Of a stretch of 64,000 bases of DNA, positions 15,701 through 23,950 are shown piece after piece. The notes under the pieces are model-generated. The model was not told the DNA's origin. It did no database searches and saw only the letters and a list, made by a program, of their open reading frames with translations. The position numbers and the translations under genes are program-made. This stretch comes from Actinomadura syzygii. GTDB lineage: Bacteria > Actinomycetota > Actinomycetes > Streptosporangiales > Streptosporangiaceae. Location: assembly GCF_008085905.1 (NCBI RefSeq), contig NZ_VSFF01000002.1, positions 496,001 to 560,000 of the forward strand. The letters are read 5' to 3'. The stretch's first letter is position 1. Each line of letters begins with the position of its first letter.

Positions 15701-18700
15701 GCAGGGCGGGCAGCTTGTCGCGGCGGTGCCAGTCGGACGTCTGGTCGGCCGGGTGCTCCGGCGTCGAGACGACGACCCCGGCGTCGGCGTCCTGCGCGGC
15801 GTCCGCGTCGTCGTACCCGGTGGCGGCGACGAGCCAGAAGTAGTACTCGTCGATCCCCTCCTCGGGACGGTCGTCGGCGCAGTCGCGGCAGCAGCCCGCG
15901 GCGTGCCCGTACGGCATGAGGTGCGCCGACGCGGGCGGGATCCCGGCCGCCGCGACCCGGACGAACGCGACGCCGAGCGTCATCGCCGCCGTCAGCCACA
16001 GCGGCAGCTCCCGCCCCTGCGCGGCCGGTACGACCTCGGTGGAGACGTCCCGCGCGGGCCCGTCGTCGGTCGCGGCGGCGACGGTCGCGGCGGGCAGCGC
16101 GATCGGTGCCAGCCACGACGGCTGCGCGGACGGCACCGGCCTGCCGAGCAGCCCGAGCCCCTCCGGCGCGGGCGTCAGCAGCCGCTCCACGGCGAGCGTC
16201 GCGTCCTGGACGAGGGCGAGCGACGGGTGCTCCGGCGGACGGGCCGCGCGCCACCAGGCCAGCCCGCCCGGGACCGGGACGGTCAGCTCGTCCTCGCGGA
16301 GCCGCGCGTCCAGCATCCGGAACGCCTCGGACCGGCGTGCCTCGCGCAGGTCGTCCCACTCGATCCAGTTCTCCGGGTACGCCTCGCGCCGCGCGCACGC
16401 GCGCCACTGGGCGAAGGTCGCGAACCGGTTCCGCCACAGCTTGCGCAGCCCGTAGGGGATGGTCAGGGACGGTTCGAGGCCGAGCAGCGCGCGCTGCACG
16501 AACGCCTGCACGGCGGCCGCGCCGTCCTCGATCCGGGTGACGCGCTGGCCGGGGCCCGCCTCGACGTCCTGGAGGAGCAGGTCGGAAAGGTCGCCGGGCG
16601 CGGCGACGAACCGCCCGGGACCGCAAAGGTAGGCGAGCAGGGCGTGGCGGGCGCGGGCGCGGAGCCCGTCGTTCAGGCGCTGGAGGTCGGTGTAGCGGCG
16701 CGGCCGTCCGTTCTCGATGAAGGCGTCCTCGACGAACCGGACGAGGTCGGCGGCGCCGGGCCGCGGCGGCGTCCCGACCGGCGCGGCGGGGTCGTCGGCC
16801 GCCCACAGGTAGGGGTGGGCGGCGCCGATGTCGCGCGGGACGAGGCGCCCGGTGATCCGGTCCAGGAGCCGCGAGGCGAGCCAGGCGCGGATCGCCCAGC
16901 GCTCGTCCTCCAGGTCGTGCGGGCCGAGCCGGTACGGGTCGGGCGGGACGTCGAGGTACACGCTGACGAGGGGCGCGTGCCGGGCGTCGACGCCGAGGTA
17001 CCGCAGCATGTTGACCGGGTCGTCCGGCTGCTGCTCGGTCACCTCGGCGAACAGGATCCAGGCGGGGCGCTCGCGCGCCGTCCGGGTGTCGCGCCGCAGG
17101 TCGCGGTAGTCGTAGAGGCGTTCCCACACGTCGAAGAGCGCGGCCTGCCGGGGGCGTCCGGGATGGCTGCGCTGGTCGACGGCGAAGTCGGTGAGGTACG
17201 GGTCGCCGACCGGCAGCAGGTCGTTGGAGAGCCAGGCGTGGTGCGTGCCGAACGCCGCCGCCCCGGTGCGCGGATGGGACGTGCCCGCGAACGTCGCGCC
17301 GTGCGCGAGCAGGTACCCGAGCTCGGACTGCCGGTATCCCGCCACCGGTCGCGCGGACAGCCCGAACCGCCGCGCCACCAGCAGAGCCTTGAACGCGCGC
17401 TGGTAGGTGCGCCGGATGTCGCGCAGGCTGCTCGTGTAGAGGCCGTTCAGCCACGCGGCGGCGTTCTCGCCGGGGCGGATGGGGGAGAACGTCCGCCCGG
17501 CCGCGTCCAGGGTCGGGTTGCGGACCACGCCGTCGCCGAGCGTCGCGTCCTTCGCCGGACGGAACAGCCGGTCGAACGGGAGGGTGGCGACGGCGTCGCC
17601 GGTGTCGGGCCCCGCGTAGGCGAACCGGAACCCGGTGCGCGCGGCCTCGGTGTCGGCGCGGTCCGCGAACCGGGGCTTGTCCTGCTTGGCCTCGATCGTG
17701 ATCTCGTAGGCGCCGCGCCGCAGCCGCAGCGGCCCCGACCGGTGGCCGGGCGCCTCGTCGCCGGGCAGCCCGTGGTTGAGGACGGTCCACACCCGCTGCC
17801 CTCGGCGCAGGACGACGCGCCAGCGCCGTCCCTCGCACCAGTCCCCGTGCTCATCGTGCTCGTGCTCATCGTGCTCGTGCCCATCGTGCTCGTGCTCGTC
17901 GTTGTCGGGGACGTGGCCCGCGTGGAATCGGTACGTGCCCTCGTGCTCCACCAGCAGGACGCCCTCCCAGCGCGCCGCGAACGGCTCCGCGCCGCCGAGC
18001 GGTTCGCCGGTCGCGTCCAGCAGGGCGAGGCCGTTCCGGACGCTGACGTACCGCTCCTGCTCGTCGGTCAGCTCCAGGTCCATCGCCGGGAGGACGGTCG
18101 GCACCGGCGCGTTCGTCGCGTTGCGGACGTCCCCGAACGGGTCGAGCGGCCCGCGCACCTCGCGCCAGCGCAGCGCCGCGCGGGGCTCGTCGGGACGGAA
18201 CTCGCCCACGAGGCCGGTTCCGCGGAGGCCGAGCAGCGCGGCGAACGCGCCCGCGCCCGGACGCCACGGGTAGGCGACGTCCGGTGGGGCGCCGGAGTCG
18301 TCCTCCCAGGGGGTGAGGCCGAAGTTCTCGTCCGCCCACAGGCCGCGCAGGATCAGCCACGCCGCCTCGTCCGCGCCCTCGGAGTCGCCGTCGGTCGCGG
18401 CGGCGACGTGCCGGGCGAGATGCCCGGCGACGACATGGGCGCGTTGCACGAACAGCGCGTACGCCTTCTGGAACAGCGCGAACCGGGAGTCGTCGTCCCC
18501 TTCCTGGACGAGCGACTCGATCGCCTGCACCGGGTTCTCGAACAGCGCGGCGAACGGCGCCCACGCGGCGCGCGGCGCGAAGTACAGGTCGCGGACCGCG
18601 CGCCGCTCGGTCGGGTTGAGCGGACGCATCCGCAGCAGCCGTTCGAGGACGTCGGCGTCCCGCAGCGGCAGCAGGCAGTACAGCTCCTCGGTGGCGCGGT

Positions 18701-21700
18701 CGTAGGCGAAGCCGCCCTCCGGCGGGCCGCCCGCCCACATGTCCGGCGAGGTGTCGGCGGCGGCCAGCGGCACCGCGAACCGGGTCTCGGCGGCGGTCAC
18801 CGGGATGCCGCGGCGGCGCAGCTCGGCGGCGAGGAAGCGGCGTCCGAGCAGGTCGAGCGGGTCGGGGACGCCGGTCGGCGCGGTGTACCCGAAGTCGGCG
18901 CGCAGCGACGCGGCGATCCGCGTCCAGGGCCAGGACGCGGCCTCCTCGTCGGTGACCGCGACGTCGCCGAGGGCGTCGCGGAGCGTCCAGAGCGAGTGCG
19001 GGCCCTGGCCGTCGAACGGCTCGGTGTCGCCCAGCATCAGCGGGTCGTCGGCGGCCTCGTTGCGGTCCTGGAGCGGGAACGGGTCGTCGCCGTCGAGATG
19101 GTCGCCGGTCGTGAACAGGAACAGCAGCTCCCCGACCGTGAACGGGGACAGGTACACCTTGAGCAGCACCTCGGCGAACCGCAGGGTCGCGGCGGGCCGG
19201 GAGTGCCAGGTGTCGGACGGGGTGTCCGGGTCGAACCCGGCCAGCACCGACAGCGGGTCGAGGTTCGCCGCGATGACCTTGAGAAGTTCGGGGCCGGCCT
19301 CCAAGGCGGGGTCGGCGCGTTCGGCGGTCTCCTCGACGCCGTCCAGGAGGAGGGCGACGGCGCGCTCCCGCTCGCGGGGCGTGGCGTCGCCGCCCGCCCA
19401 GAGGGCGAGCAGCGCGACCCGTCCGAGCGGGCCCGACTCGTCGCCGCCGCCGAGCGGGAGGCGCAGGTCGTCGCACAGGATGAGCAGCGCCGCGAGCTGG
19501 CGCGGGAAGTCGGGGTTCACCGCGCCGTCCGCGGTGAACAGGCGCAGGACGGCGTCGACGTCCGCGAGCGTCTGGAACGACAGGCCGCCGCCGCGGCGCG
19601 AGCGCAGCGCCCGCCACAGCCGCACGACCAGCATGAGCCGGACGAGCGCCGCCGCCCGGTCGGTGTCGCCCTCGCCGGGGAACCGGGCCCGGTACTCCTC
19701 CGGATCGCACGGCGGGCAGACCGGGAGGCGGCCGTCGCCCTCGTCCCGGCGGCGCCGCGCGATCTTCACCACGTCGAACGGGACGATCCCGCTCAGCTGC
19801 AGCTCGGCGAGCTCGCAGTACTCCAGGCCGGTGCGGGCGAGCAGCTCGGGCAGCCGCGCCGCGACCCGCGACCAGTGCGTCCGGCCGACGGTGGAGCGCG
19901 GGAACCCGTAGAGCCGCCACCCCGCCGGGACGTCCCCGGACGGCTCCTCGCCGGGCGTGCCCGCGAAGAACATCGCGTACTCGTGCGCGGTCAGGCACAG
20001 GTATTCGAGCGCCGTCTCCAGCCGGACGGGGTAGCGCCAGCGGTGCGCGGCGAAGCCGTCCGGCTCGTGGGCGGGGTCGAGCGCGAACTCGGTGATCCGC
20101 TTCCGGAACCGGCGCATGACCTCGTACCGGCTCGTGCCCGCCGCCCGCAGGTAGGAGCGGACGGTGTCGATGCCCTGGTCGTAGGGCAGCGGCGGCGCCC
20201 CGGGCTCGGCCCGCAGCGCGGCGTAGGCGGCGGGCAGCGGCGCGGACGGCGCCGAGTGCTCCGGGACGGCCGCGAGCAGCGTGCCCGCGTCGTGCCCGTC
20301 CGGGCCGCCGATCCGGTGCCCGCCGACCTCCTCGGACGCGGTGTCGAACACGACGCCGGACGGCGTCCCGCCCGACGCCACCGCCGCCGCGAGGTGCTCC
20401 AGGCTCTCGTTCACCAGGTCGCCGGACGGGACGGGCGTCGCCAGGTTCGCCGCCGACGCGGCCAGCCCGCCGAGCGTCCCGCGCCGGTCGGCGAGGAGGT
20501 CGCCGAGGTCCGCCGACTCCTCGGACGGGAACGGGTTCGCGCAGGTGCTCACCGCCGACAGCCGCAGCAGCTCGCTCAGGTACGCGACCAGCCCGAACGG
20601 GGACAGGTGCTCGGGCGGCAGGCAGTCGGTGAGCGTCCCGCGGTTGACGGGGGAGAACAGGTCCTCGCCGCCCGGCTCGGAGCCCGACCCGCCCGCCGCC
20701 TCCTGGATCTCGGGCGCGAACCGGTGGGCGACCGTCCCCTCCAGGGCGTGCTCGAACGCGTCCGGGGTGAGCCCGGCGACCGCCGCGACCGTGCTGAAGC
20801 CGCGCGCGTACAGCGCCTCCATCAGCGAGAACCGCAGCTCCGCGTGCGGCTGGCCCGGCGCGGCGAACGCGGTCAGGACGTGCAGCGCGTCGAGCGCGTC
20901 GAGCGCCGCGAGCAGCCACGCCCGCGCGTGCGGGTCGCCGGGGAACACGTCGAGGGCGGCCGACCGCGTCGCGTCCGGGTCGCGCGGCGTGCCCGGCGTG
21001 TACGTGCCGCCGCCGTGCGCCGAGTACGCCACCTCGAACGCGGCGAAGATGTTGGGCCTCGGCCGGGGCAGCGCGGACGGCGACTCCTCCTCCGGCGCCT
21101 CGCCCGCCGCCGTGGAGAACGGGACGGTCAGGAACTGCCGCAGATGCCGCAGGAACGCGTCGACCCTGTCCTGCGGCGTGCTGGACGTGCCCGCCTCGGT
21201 GAACGGCGGCAGCAGGTCGAGGCGCGGCGGCGCGCCCGGCGGCAGGAACAGCGCGCGCCACCGGTCCTCGGTGACCGCCCGCAGCTCGGCCGCCGTGCTC
21301 ACCCCGAGGTCGGTGGCGACCGCCGCGATGAGCGGCGCGAAGCCGCCGGTCACGGCGTGCAGCAGCAGGCTCAGGTACGCGGCCGCGCCCGGCCCGGACG
21401 CCGTCGCGGGCACCCAGAAGTCGGCGTCGACGGTCGCGGTCGGGCCGGTGTGCGCGAGCCACGACACGATGAGCGGGCGGACCGCCGCGTTCACCGCGAC
21501 CTCCGGTGCGGGCGCCGCCGCCTGCCCGATCGCGCGCAGCCGCCGCGCCGCCTGCGCGGGGACGAGCGCGCCGCCCGTCCCGCCGGGCCCGGTCGCGGGC
21601 GGCTCGGCGGCGCCGACCACGCCAGCCTCGACCGCCGTCTCGATCGTCACGAGCACCTTCGACTCGGCGTCGGCGCTCGCCATCGCGAACCGCTGCGCCA

Positions 21701-22826
21701 CGTCCACCTGCGGGGGGAGCTGCGCGCCGAGCGCGTAGAAGTAGGCCGCCGGGACGACGAACGGCGGGTCGAGCACCGCGTGCGCCGGATCGCCGGTGAG
21801 CGTGACCGAGACGTGCCGGAGGGTCGTGCCGTCCCCGGCGCCGCGCGGCAGCGGCAGGGTCAGCAGCGCGGCGCGGGCCCCGTCCACCGGTCCCTGCGCG
21901 GGGCCGGGGCCGGTGAGGTTCTCGCCCGTGCTGAGCCGCTCGCACATCATCGCGGCCCAGACCGCGTACACGTACCCGCTGAGCCGCAGCGCGTTCCCGT
22001 CGTGGGTCGCGTAGTAGCCGTCGAGCTCGGCCTCGAACCGGCGGCGGTCGTTGTCGGCGCGGTCCGCGTCGACCGTGATGTCCGGCTGCGGGGTGGTGTA
22101 CATCTGCGCGAGCGGGCGCGGCTCGGGCGGCGCCGGGTGGACCTTCCGGTCCCATTCGATCTCCGCCGCGACGTGCTTGGCCTGGGCCCCGCTCAGCGTG
22201 GTGCGCTGCGCGATGGTGCCGCCGTCCGCCGGGTCGAGCGCGAGCACCGCGTTCACGGCCTTGACCAGGGACGCGAAGTCCGGCGGGGTGCCGTCCTCCG
22301 GCAGTTCCAGGTGCGCGCCCGCGCCGGACGCGGCGGCGGGCAGCACCGCGTACGCGCTCGGCTGGAGCCCCACCACGTCGGTCAGCAGGATGGGCAGCGC
22401 GTCCACGGTCGTGACGACGGCGTTGAAGTCGATCCGCCGGTCGGCGATCGGGGCGCCGTCGCGGGTGAGCTTCAACCGCAGGTCGAACGACGTGCCCGTC
22501 GGATACTCGGGCCCGGTGGGCGGCGGGTCGACCACGATCACGGCGGTCGCCGCCGCGGCGGGGTTGCGTATGGTCGGCGGGGTCACCGGGCCTCCCCCGG
22601 TGTCGATGTAGTGCTGGACGATCGCCGTCCGCGTGAGATCGACGCCGAGTTCCGCGACCGAGACCGAGGTGAACACACCGCTCGCCGTGCCGAGGGACCT
22701 GCCCTCGGCGGTCGAGCCGAAGCCGAGGTCGAACGCCTCGACGGTCAGCCCCGACAGCGCGGCCGTGAACGCCTCGCCGCTCACCGGCCTGGTGGGGCGC
22801 AGCCTCACGACGATGAGAGTGGGCAT
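12717..22826 (-). CDS. TcA-type Tc toxin subunit (pore/translocation component)
   Basis: 3369 aa from the ATG at 22826, preceded by the ribosome site GGGGGAGG. The C-terminal half is diagnostic of TcA: the neuraminidase-like region with YPENWIEWDDLREARRSEAF (about residues 2150-2170), a long helical shaft (about 2680-2960, including VAENANTTGG and ELYLHLQRETAALHRRHYDL), and the TcB-binding domain with LSLRAEFPVAFLQLQQTGY, LDLDHPGHYMRRI and VVGPYTSVNC (about 3000-3065). A PA14-like domain lies at about 1590-1730. The first 500 residues match nothing I know, and the protein is about 850 residues longer than typical TcA. Odd inserts are a His/Asp/Glu repeat (17847-17906) and several Cys-rich patches. 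TcA forms the pentameric receptor-binding pore. It is the second gene of the operon, 11 bp after the TcB-TcC fusion. Confidence 0.92.
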   Translation of the reverse strand: MPTLIVVRLRPTRPVSGEAFTAALSGLTVEAFDLGFGSTAEGRSLGTASGVFTSVSVAELGVDLTRTAIVQHYIDTGGGPVTPPTIRNPAAAATAVIVVDPPPTGPEYPTGTSFDLRLKLTRDGAPIADRRIDFNAVVTTVDALPILLTDVVGLQPSAYAVLPAAASGAGAHLELPEDGTPPDFASLVKAVNAVLALDPADGGTIAQRTTLSGAQAKHVAAEIEWDRKVHPAPPEPRPLAQMYTTPQPDITVDADRADNDRRRFEAELDGYYATHDGNALRLSGYVYAVWAAMMCERLSTGENLTGPGPAQGPVDGARAALLTLPLPRGAGDGTTLRHVSVTLTGDPAHAVLDPPFVVPAAYFYALGAQLPPQVDVAQRFAMASADAESKVLVTIETAVEAGVVGAAEPPATGPGGTGGALVPAQAARRLRAIGQAAAPAPEVAVNAAVRPLIVSWLAHTGPTATVDADFWVPATASGPGAAAYLSLLLHAVTGGFAPLIAAVATDLGVSTAAELRAVTEDRWRALFLPPGAPPRLDLLPPFTEAGTSSTPQDRVDAFLRHLRQFLTVPFSTAAGEAPEEESPSALPRPRPNIFAAFEVAYSAHGGGTYTPGTPRDPDATRSAALDVFPGDPHARAWLLAALDALDALHVLTAFAAPGQPHAELRFSLMEALYARGFSTVAAVAGLTPDAFEHALEGTVAHRFAPEIQEAAGGSGSEPGGEDLFSPVNRGTLTDCLPPEHLSPFGLVAYLSELLRLSAVSTCANPFPSEESADLGDLLADRRGTLGGLAASAANLATPVPSGDLVNESLEHLAAAVASGGTPSGVVFDTASEEVGGHRIGGPDGHDAGTLLAAVPEHSAPSAPLPAAYAALRAEPGAPPLPYDQGIDTVRSYLRAAGTSRYEVMRRFRKRITEFALDPAHEPDGFAAHRWRYPVRLETALEYLCLTAHEYAMFFAGTPGEEPSGDVPAGWRLYGFPRSTVGRTHWSRVAARLPELLARTGLEYCELAELQLSGIVPFDVVKIARRRRDEGDGRLPVCPPCDPEEYRARFPGEGDTDRAAALVRLMLVVRLWRALRSRRGGGLSFQTLADVDAVLRLFTADGAVNPDFPRQLAALLILCDDLRLPLGGGDESGPLGRVALLALWAGGDATPRERERAVALLLDGVEETAERADPALEAGPELLKVIAANLDPLSVLAGFDPDTPSDTWHSRPAATLRFAEVLLKVYLSPFTVGELLFLFTTGDHLDGDDPFPLQDRNEAADDPLMLGDTEPFDGQGPHSLWTLRDALGDVAVTDEEAASWPWTRIAASLRADFGYTAPTGVPDPLDLLGRRFLAAELRRRGIPVTAAETRFAVPLAAADTSPDMWAGGPPEGGFAYDRATEELYCLLPLRDADVLERLLRMRPLNPTERRAVRDLYFAPRAAWAPFAALFENPVQAIESLVQEGDDDSRFALFQKAYALFVQRAHVVAGHLARHVAAATDGDSEGADEAAWLILRGLWADENFGLTPWEDDSGAPPDVAYPWRPGAGAFAALLGLRGTGLVGEFRPDEPRAALRWREVRGPLDPFGDVRNATNAPVPTVLPAMDLELTDEQERYVSVRNGLALLDATGEPLGGAEPFAARWEGVLLVEHEGTYRFHAGHVPDNDEHEHDGHEHDEHEHDEHGDWCEGRRWRVVLRRGQRVWTVLNHGLPGDEAPGHRSGPLRLRRGAYEITIEAKQDKPRFADRADTEAARTGFRFAYAGPDTGDAVATLPFDRLFRPAKDATLGDGVVRNPTLDAAGRTFSPIRPGENAAAWLNGLYTSSLRDIRRTYQRAFKALLVARRFGLSARPVAGYRQSELGYLLAHGATFAGTSHPRTGAAAFGTHHAWLSNDLLPVGDPYLTDFAVDQRSHPGRPRQAALFDVWERLYDYRDLRRDTRTARERPAWILFAEVTEQQPDDPVNMLRYLGVDARHAPLVSVYLDVPPDPYRLGPHDLEDERWAIRAWLASRLLDRITGRLVPRDIGAAHPYLWAADDPAAPVGTPPRPGAADLVRFVEDAFIENGRPRRYTDLQRLNDGLRARARHALLAYLCGPGRFVAAPGDLSDLLLQDVEAGPGQRVTRIEDGAAAVQAFVQRALLGLEPSLTIPYGLRKLWRNRFATFAQWRACARREAYPENWIEWDDLREARRSEAFRMLDARLREDELTVPVPGGLAWWRAARPPEHPSLALVQDATLAVERLLTPAPEGLGLLGRPVPSAQPSWLAPIALPAATVAAATDDGPARDVSTEVVPAAQGRELPLWLTAAMTLGVAFVRVAAAGIPPASAHLMPYGHAAGCCRDCADDRPEEGIDEYYFWLVAATGYDDADAAQDADAGVVVSTPEHPADQTSDWHRRDKLPALLRWPPARVAHLHWCRVRDGRFEPPRRSAEAVRLRPGRGVARLVFEGRTDDALRFSVPDATPPVGHTDPTAPGFRYDLPLDDAVVLPLVTAPDTPPIPLPGGMAAYPYFTMRPPGAPLLPLSPFPVATAVAGALRAHCRHEAALAWYGLAHRPLDADNTWRPGDSDSEAARRRDVLLSFAETLAQAADAAFARGDLESARQARVLFDVLARLLGPSPRRISGEPGGAHVGLADFVPRPAPLNPRLLALYERVGDRLALVRHDIDAHRLRRGPDVTADPADPCADGCDGTACHGPIGPYRFTYLMQKALDLAGEVRGLGASLLTAYEKGDAEALASLRTAHERQLAELGLRTRQLQWREADWQVQALQKTKQGALTRLAYNQALLRAGNNAGELGYEAMTVVSTASRIAGNVSEAVAQGLGMTPDFWLGVAGIAGTPLQFNQFPLGNKLAAGFSTAARILAQVAENANTTGGLSLTEGGWQRREDEWRHQVQVIGVELQQIERQILAAERHRDAALRDLEVQERQIENTREVQDYLRDRFSSAELYLHLQRETAALHRRHYDLALRLARRARRAFVHERGTPAPELPSPGWDTLREGLLAGDRLHLALREIETAYVEENCREYELARHLSLRAEFPVAFLQLQQTGYCEIEIPEWLLDLDHPGHYMRRIRNVTLTIPCVVGPYTSVNCRLTLLSSQTRVEPSLRDAPAPCCDAARAPGAPVPCRCTGGGTPRACPCACGECCASGPAPAAGYDAGPDDPRIVHAYDATEAIATSSGQNDSGMFELNFRDERYLPFEFRGAVSRWRVELPPEDNRFPLASVSDVVMLLNYTSREGGDVLRTAARAAAAHRLPGAGVRLVDVRRDLPDDWYRLQRPGHRLPLRLTRELFPYVPGGCDLRVTRVELFAELDEPGCRSLLPAVFHAHHGHRPDEPCSCSGVPVDCVASAEWPCLFHGVVDVDLPVRPHPSAELVFPDVPGGITALHLLCTYTTEQHAGRH
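13460..13600 (-). other. Cys-rich insert in TcA
   Basis: In the TcA frame this stretch encodes PAPCCDAAR, then PVPCRCTGGG and RACPCACGECCASG, about ten cysteines in 50 residues (near residue 3110), inside the otherwise conserved TcB-binding region. Three smaller patches lie elsewhere in the protein: CCRDCADD (near 15885), CADGCDGTAC (near 14845) and CSCSGVPVDC (near 12900). The layout suggests metal sites or disulfide-braced loops. Confidence 0.6.
17847..17906 (-). repeat. 15-bp tandem repeat encoding EHDEH in TcA
   Basis: Four consecutive 15-bp units: two exact copies of GTGCTCATCGTGCTC on the plus strand, then two diverged copies. On the coding strand they give DNDEHEHDGHEHDEHEHDEH, an acidic, His-rich insert inside the PA14-like domain (near residue 1645). 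The units are multiples of three, so copy-number change keeps the frame. Confidence 0.8.
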
Positions 22827-22837
22827 GGGTCCTCCCC

Positions 22838-23950
22838 CTAGTTCCAGTACGACTTGATGAATCCGCCGATGGCGCCTGCGGCCGCTCCGACGACCGCGCC
22901 GGTGGCGGTGCCGAGGACCGGCACGACGGAGCCGACGACGGCGCCGATCGCGGCGCCCGTCGCGGCGCCCGCGATGGTGCCCGCGGCGACGCTCCCCTCG
23001 CGGCTCCACCCGGCCTCGGACGCCGCGGTCGCGGCCTTCCCGCCGACGAAGCCGCCCGCGACGAGGCCCGCCGCCGCGACACCGGTGACCGGGTTGGCGG
23101 ACAGCCCCAGCACGCCGCTGGACAGGCCCACCGACGCGTCGGCCTTCTCCCCGGTCGTCTTCGCGGTCGCGGCCTGGTGGACGGCGGCCACCACGGCCAC
23201 CGGCCCGGCGACCTTCCCCACCACCTTGAGCGCGGGCGCCGCGGCGCGCAGCACCCGGCCGCCGGTCTCGGCCGCGGCGGCGAACGCGCCGGCCTCCTCC
23301 GCGGCGGGGGCCACCGCCTCCGCCGCCTTGGCCACCGAGTCCGCCACCCTGACCTTGGCCCCGGCCTGGGCCGCGGCGAGGGCCGACTCGGTCTCCGTCG
23401 CGACGCGGACGCCCGCCTCCTCCACGCGCACATACAGCGGGAGCTCCAGTTGCGCGCTCGCCTCGGCCAGCGCCCCGGCCTCGGCGGCCGCCGCGCCGCC
23501 CGTCTCGGCGGCGGTCGCCGCCGTCCCGGACGCGCCCGCGCTCGACTTCCACGACTTGAGGAAGGACCTGAACGAGGGGTCGTCCCGCCAGGCGGCGCGG
23601 ACGGCCCGGCCGAAGCGCGACCCGGCGGACACGCCCTCGTCGACGCCCTCGGCGTTGCGGGCGAACTTCCCGAGCAGCCGCGCGGCGCCCGCCCTGGCCC
23701 GTTCGAGGACGCCGAGCGACCGGTTCTCCGCGAGCGGCTGCGCGGCGACGAGCCCGCGCTCGCCCGCGCGCAGCTCCCACTGCGCCTTGCCGACGTGCCC
23801 GGCGTCGACCTTGCCCTGCCCGCCCCACCATTCCCAGACGGCCTGGAGGTCGCGGCGCAGGCTCTGGCTGATGCCGCGTCCGGCGCGGGTCGCGACGACC
23901 TCCTGCTTGAGCGTCTCGGCCAGGTTGAGCTGGCGCGGCTCGCCCTCGTG
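22838..23950 (-). other. Hypervariable C-terminal effector of the Tc toxin
   Basis: The last 370 or so residues after VDPSGHEG. The first part contains WEWWGGQGKVDAGHVGKAQW, then LRAGERGLVAAQPLAENRSL: His, Asn and Arg placed as in HNH-like nuclease toxins (GH ... ENRS). The middle is Ala/Glu-rich helix. The end is a glycine-zipper, with TIAGAATGAAIGAVVGSVV and TGAVVGAAAGAIGG before the final KSYWN, which looks membrane-active. The family is not recognised with confidence; the nuclease reading is a hypothesis. Confidence 0.55.

Noticed and set aside
17847..17906. CRISPR-like array
   Set aside because: Tandem 15-bp copies without spacers, inside a coding frame.
22827..22837. Immunity gene after the Tc effector
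   Set aside because: Only 11 bp separate the two toxin genes; no room for a gene.
15252..22841. A 2529-aa open frame on the plus strand opposite the TcA gene
   Set aside because: Arg/Pro/Gly-rich antisense shadow of high-G+C coding sequence; no domains, and TcA family signatures are on the other strand.
17866..23433. An 1855-aa open frame on the minus strand in another phase
   Set aside because: Compositional shadow of the toxin genes with the Arg-rich shape typical of a wrong frame.
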